Assembly (NCBI RefSeq): GCF_030464365.1
Contig: NZ_VCYI01000007.1
Span: forward strand, 62,001 to 126,000
Length of the DNA: 64,000 nt
DNA from: Methanoculleus methanifontis
GTDB taxonomy: Archaea; Halobacteriota; Methanomicrobia; Methanomicrobiales; Methanoculleaceae
Reading direction: 5' to 3'
The translations under genes and the position numbers were made by a program. Shown piece after piece: positions 58,334 through 64,000 of the stretch. Below the pieces are notes generated by a model that did not search any database, was not told the DNA's origin, and was given only the letters and a program-made list of their open reading frames with translations. The first letter of the stretch is position 1. Each line of letters starts with the position of its first letter.

Positions 58334-59323
58334 CTATTTCCTCCGTCTCAAAAACCCGGCGCCGATGAGCCCGGCGGCGGCGAGCCCGACGGTAAACCCG
58401 GGTGAGTACGTCGGTGTCGGCGCACCGCTGCTCTGCACCCTGAACTGCCCGACCTGCGCGGAGGACGGCTTTCCAGGGGTGGGAGCCGGTGTCGAGAGAG
58501 CGACCGGCGATGTGCTCTTCGCGGGGCTGAAGACCGCACCGTCGGCGAGGATCACCTGCGGCGGCGGTGCCAGGGTGATCCGGCCGGTGCTGGTTGCAAA
58601 CGCCGCGCCGTCCTCGACGAGCCGGATGCGGATCTCGTAATCATAGCCGTTCGGCACCGCGATGCTCACCCTTTTTTCGGCGCCCAGGTCACCGGGAACC
58701 GTCCCGAGCGGCCGGGACTCACGGACGGCCGTGATCCCCGTCTGGAGGTTGACCGCCCGGATCTCCATCACGAGGTTCCCGGAAGCGCTGCCGCTGTTCG
58801 CGATCCAGGTGATGATATCGAGCGTGATCGGGTCGGCGTCAATGTCGGGGGTCATGACATCGATCGCGGAGACGGTGAGGAGCGAGTAGGCCAGTCGTTG
58901 CGTGGCGACTGTCCTGTCGGGGAGGAAGACGTTCACCGAACCCGACTCCCGCATACGCCCGTCCTGCCAGATCGTCACCCAGATATCGTAACCCCGGCCG
59001 TTCTCGAGCGTGAGCGTGATCTCCTCCTTCGCCGTCCTCCCCGACGCCAGGGTGCCGATGGAGCGAACCGTCTCCTCGACGACGATATCCGTCCCGGCCT
59101 CTTTTGCAATGACCTGCAGGTCGACGCCGTCTACATCCGCGTAGACCGCGTCGAGGTAGGGGACCGCTGTGACCCGCGTGACGTTCGACGGCGGCTGGCC
59201 GTCCGGGATGCTGATGTCGACGCTCCGAATCGTCACGTAGCCCGCCTGGGGCTGGGATGATACGCATCCGGCTGCGAGCACCAGGAAGAGGAGCACGACG
59301 ACCACACCGAATAACCTTCTCAT
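58334..59323 (-). CDS. Surface lipoprotein with both lipobox and PGF-CTERM signal
   Basis: A 329-residue exported protein. The N-terminus MRRLFGVVVVLLFLVLAAGC ends in a lipobox (LAAGC) at Cys20. The body has repeated immunoglobulin-like strands (YVTIRSVDISIPDGQPPSN, TKEEITLTLENG-type segments, SAIDVMTPDIDADPITLDII). The C-terminus is a Ser/Thr/Pro spacer, then YSPGFTVGLAAAGLIGAGFL and RRRK, a PGF-CTERM type signal. It would be lipid-anchored at Cys20 and also a candidate archaeosortase substrate. It heads a two-gene operon with the small membrane protein. Function beyond envelope association is unknown. Confidence 0.82.
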   Translation of the reverse strand: MRRLFGVVVVLLFLVLAAGCVSSQPQAGYVTIRSVDISIPDGQPPSNVTRVTAVPYLDAVYADVDGVDLQVIAKEAGTDIVVEETVRSIGTLASGRTAKEEITLTLENGRGYDIWVTIWQDGRMRESGSVNVFLPDRTVATQRLAYSLLTVSAIDVMTPDIDADPITLDIITWIANSGSASGNLVMEIRAVNLQTGITAVRESRPLGTVPGDLGAEKRVSIAVPNGYDYEIRIRLVEDGAAFATSTGRITLAPPPQVILADGAVFSPAKSTSPVALSTPAPTPGKPSSAQVGQFRVQSSGAPTPTYSPGFTVGLAAAGLIGAGFLRRRK

Positions 59324-59806
59324 AGCAATCAGGAGAACCTTCAGGCCCGTGAGAGAAAAGGTTTTTGCATTACGACCCTCTCCAGGGGGTCTTAAGGAAG
59401 AAGGTCGGTTGGAAGGCGTGGACGCTCGTTATACAAACCGCTGCCTTGCCGGTTTCCGAACGCCTGCCCCGGGTAGGTTCGATTTTTTTCGTAGTTTACC
59501 ATCGCTTTATCACCCAATCTTCCCTATATTCTGTCGCCAAACGCCGAAACGAGGTTTGAGCATGACCCGTATCCTCGGGGGACATCGCTAGAGGACGTAT
59601 GATTGGTGCCGCGCGAGGACCGATACGCAGTCCAGCGCCTGATTCACGGTACATCTCAGGACTCTGTCGGGATAATCGTAAAACCATAGAGACTGGAATC
59701 GTGATCACTCCCCGAAGTGTAGACGATTGTCACAGAAAACGTTAATAAGAGAGTGTCATAGTCTGCAAGTAAGACACCGCCAGAACAGCACCGGCGGGGG
59801 TGTGAT
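59324..59806. other. Gene-free divergent region before the ABC-2 operon
   Basis: About 480 bases with only short frames of no coding character. The right part is AT-rich (GTTAATAAGAGAG near 59741) and should hold the promoter of the ABC operon; GGGGGTGTGAT lies just before the ATG at 59807. Nothing matching the hairpin-linker modules was found here. Confidence 0.5.
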
Positions 59807-60712
59807 ATGATACGAACGGAAAACCTCACGAAAGTATATAACGGAAAACCGGCCGTCGATGGCCTGGATCTCGAGGTCGGTGAAGGCGAGATATTCGGCT
59901 TCCTCGGCCCGAACGGAGCGGGGAAGAGCACGACGATCCTGATGCTCACCGGCATGATCGAGCCCACCGGCGGCCGGTGCTTCGTCGACGGGATCGAGGT
60001 CGCAAACGACCCGCTGAACGTAAAGAAGACCATTGGCTACCTCCCCGAAGACGTCGGGTTCTACGGGAACATGACCGGCGAGCAGAACCTGGACTACTTC
60101 GCCCGGTTCTACGGAATGGATGCGAAAGCGAGGAAGGAACGGATCGCCGAACTGCTCGAACTCGTCCACCTCGACGGGGTCACCCAGAAGGCCGGGGAGT
60201 ACTCCCGCGGCATGAAACAGCGGCTCGGGCTCGCCCAGGCGCTGATCAACGATCCTAAAGTGCTCTTCCTCGACGAACCGACGGCAAACCTCGACCCCGA
60301 GGGCGTCCGGGAGTACCGGGAACTTGTCGAGCACCTCGCCGGCGAGGGAAAGACGATCTTCGTCTCCTCCCACATCCTCTCCGAGGTCCGGGTGGTCTGC
60401 CGGACCGTCGGGCTCCTCTCAAAAGGGAAACTTGCCGCGCAGGGGACGCTCGAAGAGGTCGCCCGGGCGCTCGCACCCTCAGACGGCGATGCCGTCCGTA
60501 TCGTCGTCGAGACCCGGGAGCACCTGCCGGCGATCGACGACCCCGCGGTCATCGATATCGAGAGGAACGGAAACCGTGCGGTCGTCCGGGCGAAGGCCGA
60601 TATCCGGGACCGGCTTTCCGCGTCCCTCTTCGAGCAGGGACTGCACGTCCGGGAGATGCGCCTCGAGGAGCCTGAGATAGAGGACGTCTTCATGGCGGCC
60701 TACCGGAGGTGA
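59807..60712 (+). CDS. ABC-2 type transporter ATPase
   Basis: A 301-residue ATPase with Walker A FLGPNGAGKSTTILMLTG near residues 34-51, Q-loop GYLPEDVGFYGNMTGEQNL near 77-95, signature YSRGMKQRLGLAQALINDP near 132-150 and Walker B VLFLDEPTANLDPEG, then the switch histidine in SSHILSE. The C-terminal 90 residues form the regulatory extension usual in ABC-2 ATPases. It is the first gene of an operon with the permease (four bases downstream) and NEW3 protein. The operon could export an envelope component or a lantibiotic-like peptide; no sign decides. Confidence 0.93.
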   Translation: MIRTENLTKVYNGKPAVDGLDLEVGEGEIFGFLGPNGAGKSTTILMLTGMIEPTGGRCFVDGIEVANDPLNVKKTIGYLPEDVGFYGNMTGEQNLDYFARFYGMDAKARKERIAELLELVHLDGVTQKAGEYSRGMKQRLGLAQALINDPKVLFLDEPTANLDPEGVREYRELVEHLAGEGKTIFVSSHILSEVRVVCRTVGLLSKGKLAAQGTLEEVARALAPSDGDAVRIVVETREHLPAIDDPAVIDIERNGNRAVVRAKADIRDRLSASLFEQGLHVREMRLEEPEIEDVFMAAYRR

Positions 60713-60716
60713 CAGA

Positions 60717-61811
60717 ATGGCACTCGATCGATTGTTCAACGTAGCACGAAAGGAGTTCTCCGATCACATCACCAGCAGGCGCTTTGTCATCATCCTCGGC
60801 CTGTTCCTCGTGATATCGGCGATCGGCATGCACTCGGGCATCGAGACCTACAACACCATGCTCGAGTCCTACAACCTGCAACTCCAGCACATGCAGGACC
60901 TCGAAGGCCCTTACGCGGGGTGGATGCCTGAAAAACCCTCGATCATGCTCGTCTTCAGCTCCATGATGAGTTACATGACGATGCTCGGCGGCATCCTTGC
61001 CATCGCCATCGGGTTCGACCTGGTTTCAAAGGAGAAAGAGACCCGGTCGCTCAAGTCGCTCCTCTCCCACCCGGTCTACCGCGACGAGATCATCAACGGC
61101 AAGGCACTCGGGGGTGTCGGCGCGCTCGGGTTCGCCATGGCGCTCGCCCTCGCCATCGCCCTTGCCATGCTCCTCCTCTTCTCGGTCGTACCGACGTTGG
61201 AGGAGTTTGCCGCCATCCTGGTCTTCGGGGCGGTCTCGCTCGGGTTCCTGCTCGCCTACTTCGCCATCGCGCTCATGATGTCGACGGTCGCAAAAGAGAG
61301 CGGGAACGCGCTGATCTACACCCTGGTGATATTCTTCACCGTCTCCTCGCTCCTTCCCATGTTCGGGATGATGGCCGCTAATGCTTTCGCGGGCGACCCC
61401 CCCGAGCCGCCCCAGATGCCTCGCATGCCTCAGGAGGTCGTGCGAACCTCGAGCAGCGGGGGGTATTTCACCACCAGCGTCTCGCAGAGCGTGGTACACG
61501 GCGGGACCGAGGACCCGGAGTGGCGGGAGTATGAGGAGGAGATGAAGACCTACATCGAGAAACGGAAGCTCATCAACGATATCTCGAACCTCCTCTCGCC
61601 GCAGAGTAACTACCAGACCATTGCGATAGCGGTGACGCAACCGCAGATCTTCTCGATGATGCAGTCGCCTTACGATACGACACCCGAGGAGACGACCGGC
61701 CTTGCCGGTGCTCTCGGCAAAGTCTGGATGAACATCGCCGCGCTGATCGTCTTCCCGTCGGCCTTCTTCGCCGCCGCCTACGTGAAGTTCATGCGGATGG
61801 ACATCAGGTGA
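60717..61811 (+). CDS. ABC-2 type transporter permease
   Basis: A 364-residue membrane protein. The first helix RRFVIILGLFLVISAIGMHS is near residues 22-41, followed by a large extracellular loop, then a cluster of helices (IMLVFSSMMSYMTMLGGILA; GALGFAMALALAIALAMLLL; EEFAAILVFGAVSLGFLLAY; NALIYTLVIFFTVSSLLPMF) and a last helix near 343-358. A second extracellular stretch of about 90 residues contains a methionine- and proline-rich segment (PPEPPQMPRMPQEVV). It forms a complex with the ATPase upstream. The NEW3 protein begins four bases after its stop. Confidence 0.9.
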   Translation: MALDRLFNVARKEFSDHITSRRFVIILGLFLVISAIGMHSGIETYNTMLESYNLQLQHMQDLEGPYAGWMPEKPSIMLVFSSMMSYMTMLGGILAIAIGFDLVSKEKETRSLKSLLSHPVYRDEIINGKALGGVGALGFAMALALAIALAMLLLFSVVPTLEEFAAILVFGAVSLGFLLAYFAIALMMSTVAKESGNALIYTLVIFFTVSSLLPMFGMMAANAFAGDPPEPPQMPRMPQEVVRTSSSGGYFTTSVSQSVVHGGTEDPEWREYEEEMKTYIEKRKLINDISNLLSPQSNYQTIAIAVTQPQIFSMMQSPYDTTPEETTGLAGALGKVWMNIAALIVFPSAFFAAAYVKFMRMDIR

Positions 61812-61815
61812 GACC

Positions 61816-63237
61816 ATGACCGGCAGAAGAATTCTTTTCATCCTCCTCCTTGCCGTGCTGATCGCCCCGGCGGCGTCGGCTGCAACCGGGGGCGGGACGA
61901 TGCCCACAGAGATCCGGTGCGACTTCCCCGGCGAGGTGATCGAGGCGGGCGACACCGCCGTCTTCGATCTCGCGGTCACGAACCGCGGTGATACCGGGAC
62001 GTGCCTCCTCAACTACTGGACGTTCCGTGGCACCGACAACTGGAAGATCCGGTTCGAGGCCGACGACCGCGAGGTCTACCGGATGCTGATCCCGGCCGGC
62101 GAGACGAAGACCGTCCGGCTGGTGGCCGAGACCTCCGGCCATGCTGCGGAGGGTGAATACCCTATCCGGGTGGGTATCGGCGAAGGCACGATCTGGGTCT
62201 ACATCAAGATCACGAAGACCCACAGCGGTGAGATGGGAACGCTTGAAGCCACTGTGGTGGATAAGGAGGGCAACGTCGTGAAGGGTGCCGACGTGGGTCT
62301 CTATGACCGCGACACCCGGATCGAGGGAATGCTCGCGACCGCTGAAGGCAAGGTCTCCATCGGCGCCCCGATGGGCACCTACACCGTACAGGTCACCCGG
62401 CCCGGCTACCGGGCATGGGAGAAGAAGAATGTCGAGATCCGGATCGGCCGAACGGTCGACCTCGGGATCGTGCCGCTCGATAAAGAGAACTTCTTCGCCG
62501 ATATCCGGGTGAAGTCCCCGTCCCGGGTAGCGGCGATAGGCACCAATCCGCAGTATGAAGTGGCCCTGAAGAACGCCGGCAGAAACGACGATACTTACAC
62601 CCTCTCCATCCAGGGTCTCCCTGAACAGTGGTATGCCCGGTTCAAGGAGAGCAGCAGCGCCACCGAAGAGGTCTCGGAAATCTACATCCCGTCCGGCGAG
62701 GAGAAGACCCTCTACCTCGACCTCATCCCGCCCTACTCGGTGGGTGTCGGCGAATACAACCTCACGGCGGTGATCGGGTCCTCTGCCAGAGAGTACGAGG
62801 AGAACCTGACGCTCCGGCTCCGGGGATCCTACGACATGCGGACCTACGCGAAGAGTTACCGTCACGAGATCAACCGCGGCGACACCCTCACGTTCGATGT
62901 GACGGTTACAAACGCCGGCGTCGGCGGAGCGCTGACCAACATCGGGATCAACATGAGCGCACCGGAAGGATGGCGGGTGACCGTCGACCCGGCGTCGGTC
63001 GCGAGCCTTGAAGCCGGCGAACGGGCGACGGTGCAGGTGACGGTGGTTCCGCCCGCCGATATCGTTGCCGGCGAGTACAAGGTCGTCGCGCTGGCAAAAT
63101 GCGACCAGGACGAAGAGGAGGACGAGTACCGGATCGTGGTGAAGGAACAGTCCTACGTCGCGGTGCTCGGCATCCTGGTGATGGCCGGGATCGGTGCAGG
63201 GCTCTGGTATATGTTCAGGAAATACGGGCGGCGGTAG
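61816..63237 (+). CDS. Membrane-anchored NEW3-domain surface protein
   Basis: A 473-residue exported protein. The signal peptide is MTGRRILFILLLAVLIAPAA with cleavage near ASAAT. The ectodomain repeats a Greek-key beta fold: residues about 30-130 (GEVIEAGDTAVFDLAVTNRG), a carboxypeptidase-regulatory-like repeat near 140-215 (LEATVVDKEGNVVKGADVGL), and NEW3-type repeats near 230-330 and 345-440 (RGDTLTFDVTVTNAGVGGAL). One helix SYVAVLGILVMAGIGAGLWY and a basic tail RKYGRR anchor it to the membrane. It is the third gene of the ABC-2 operon and is likely an extracellular partner of that transporter. No PGF motif is present. Confidence 0.88.
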   Translation: MTGRRILFILLLAVLIAPAASAATGGGTMPTEIRCDFPGEVIEAGDTAVFDLAVTNRGDTGTCLLNYWTFRGTDNWKIRFEADDREVYRMLIPAGETKTVRLVAETSGHAAEGEYPIRVGIGEGTIWVYIKITKTHSGEMGTLEATVVDKEGNVVKGADVGLYDRDTRIEGMLATAEGKVSIGAPMGTYTVQVTRPGYRAWEKKNVEIRIGRTVDLGIVPLDKENFFADIRVKSPSRVAAIGTNPQYEVALKNAGRNDDTYTLSIQGLPEQWYARFKESSSATEEVSEIYIPSGEEKTLYLDLIPPYSVGVGEYNLTAVIGSSAREYEENLTLRLRGSYDMRTYAKSYRHEINRGDTLTFDVTVTNAGVGGALTNIGINMSAPEGWRVTVDPASVASLEAGERATVQVTVVPPADIVAGEYKVVALAKCDQDEEEDEYRIVVKEQSYVAVLGILVMAGIGAGLWYMFRKYGRR

Positions 63238-63257
63238 GGCGAAAACCTGCCGCTCGT

Positions 63258-63263
63258 CTTTTT
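63258..63263 (+). terminator. T-run in a small inverted repeat after the NEW3 gene
   Basis: T6 lies 20 bases after the stop, inside AACCTGC (63244-63250) and GCAGGTT (63266-63272), a seven-base inverted repeat. It probably ends the ABC-2 operon. Confidence 0.45.
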
Positions 63264-63306
63264 TCGCAGGTTGTCACCGTCGTATCGTCGAACTGCGCTG
63301 GTCATT

Positions 63307-64000
63307 TCATCCGTACCGGATGTTCTCCTCTGGAACCGCCATCTCAAACCGTGCCCCTTTCCCGGGCTCGCCTGTCTCCCTGATGGCGATTCCGGTGATC
63401 GAGAGGATCTCTTTCACCAGGAAGAGCCCGAGCCCCGTGTGACTCCCGAAGCCTCGCTCGAATATCCTCTCCTTCTGCTCCGCGGGGACGCCGACGCCGT
63501 TATCCTCCCAGACTATCCGGATCCCGCCGCCGTCCGGCACGGCTGTGACGCGGATCTCGGTCACCGTCCTGCCGTGCCGCACAGCATTCTCTAGAAGGTT
63601 GAAGAAGACAGAAGAAAGGAGCGGATCGGCATAGACGGCGATCCCGTCGAGATCGGTGGATATCTGGATCCCGGTTGGCCGAAGGGCTTTCGAGGCCCCC
63701 ATGACCAGGGGCTCGATGGGGAACCACCGGGGAGCGCGGATGCCGAGATCCTGGTAGTCCCGTGTGAAACCGATCTGCGATTGTATTATCTCGATAGCGG
63801 CCTGCTGCTTATCGAGGGTGTCGGCGACGGCCGGATCGAGCGTCTGTTCCCGAAGGAGGGCGATGTGCCCGAGCACCACCGTGACCTGGTTTAATATATC
63901 GTGGCGCACGATGCTGTTCATCAGGGTGAGTTTCTTGTTGGCCTGGATGAGCGCTGCCTCGGTCTGTTTCCAGGCGTCGATGTCGTGGATCGCGTAATCG
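63307..64000 (-). CDS. Sensor histidine kinase, C-terminal part (gene continues beyond the window)
   Basis: The reading frame stays open to the right edge, where the residues DYAIHDIDAWKQTEAALIQA and NKKLTL precede the core, so the N-terminus lies outside. The phosphoacceptor histidine is in MNSIVRHDILNQVTVVLGH (codon 63901-63903). The ATP-binding domain has SSVFFNLLENAVRHGR, WEDNGVGVPAEQKERIF and HTGLGLFLVKEILSITG. Preceding text looks like the end of a PAS domain. The sequence is closest in type to the RHDILNQ kinase at 54812. It is convergent with the NEW3 gene. Confidence 0.9.
   Translation of the reverse strand, partial: DYAIHDIDAWKQTEAALIQANKKLTLMNSIVRHDILNQVTVVLGHIALLREQTLDPAVADTLDKQQAAIEIIQSQIGFTRDYQDLGIRAPRWFPIEPLVMGASKALRPTGIQISTDLDGIAVYADPLLSSVFFNLLENAVRHGRTVTEIRVTAVPDGGGIRIVWEDNGVGVPAEQKERIFERGFGSHTGLGLFLVKEILSITGIAIRETGEPGKGARFEMAVPEENIRYG

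Overview
The window reads as a chromosome segment of a hydrogenotrophic, formate-using methanogenic archaeon, most like the Methanomicrobiales (Methanoculleus-type) with a high-GC genome. The evidence is archaeal TBP and TFS, two methanofuran-biosynthesis genes (mfnD, mfnF), two F420-type formate dehydrogenase gene pairs, archaeal isoprenoid-lipid enzymes, archaeosortase A, archaellins and TATA-box promoters upstream of many genes. Genus assignment is inference; the domain and lifestyle are well supported.

Layout. 0-2.5 kb: end of a cobalt/nickel ECF transporter locus (cbiQ partial, cbiO, and a broken PDGLE/CbiN-like gene) and a geranylgeranyl reductase. 3-7.4 kb: pth2-truD, a RibD-like riboflavin/F420 pathway reductase, a CDP-alcohol phosphatidyltransferase and artA. 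7.5-15 kb: information processing and central metabolism (tfs, acs, tbp, a winged-helix regulator, rpiA-surE, mfnD-mfnF), then a zinc-ribbon gene overlapping a transposase-like remnant. 15.9-22.7 kb: tandem fdhA-fdhB, fdhA-fdhB. 23-28 kb: secreted and membrane proteins and an archaellin pair. 28-36.3 kb: an MDR-type ABC exporter, a polar amino-acid ABC importer whose binding protein lies 3.4 kb away, an aldolase-phosphofructokinase pair, and a DMT transporter with a histidine-rich tail and a disturbed start. 36.6-42.5 kb: small protein, GDPD, alpha/beta hydrolase, HtrA protease, nitroreductase and a PAS protein. 43-51.5 kb: MazF-like protein, PKD protein, CopB-type and ZntA-type P-type ATPases flanking a PAS/GAF histidine kinase. 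51.7-64 kb: a second PAS protein, a MASE3 histidine kinase, PGF-CTERM surface proteins, an ABC-2 transporter with a NEW3-domain protein, and a truncated histidine kinase.

How genes work together. Formate oxidation by FdhAB supplies reduced F420 or electrons for CO2 reduction on methanofuran, whose side chain needs MfnD and MfnF. Acs supplies acetyl-CoA from acetate. The aldolase and phosphofructokinase serve sugar-phosphate interconversion. ArtA at 6.5-7.4 kb is the expected processing enzyme for the PGF-CTERM proteins at 57-59 kb. The sensor proteins have no response regulator in the window.

The most unusual signal is non-coding. Five intergenic elements (about 2.6-3.1, 6.2-6.5, 22.7-23.3, 39.6-39.9 and 42.6-43.0 kb) are built from small hairpins of differing sequence joined by a conserved 12-base linker, CTC(A/G)(A/T)(A/G)CTCCTG or its complement. 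Most also carry a shared GC-hairpin/ATGGCGATATCC core or CTTCGCGTGAG arms. Four of the five lie between convergent genes. No CRISPR array, rRNA or convincing tRNA gene was seen.
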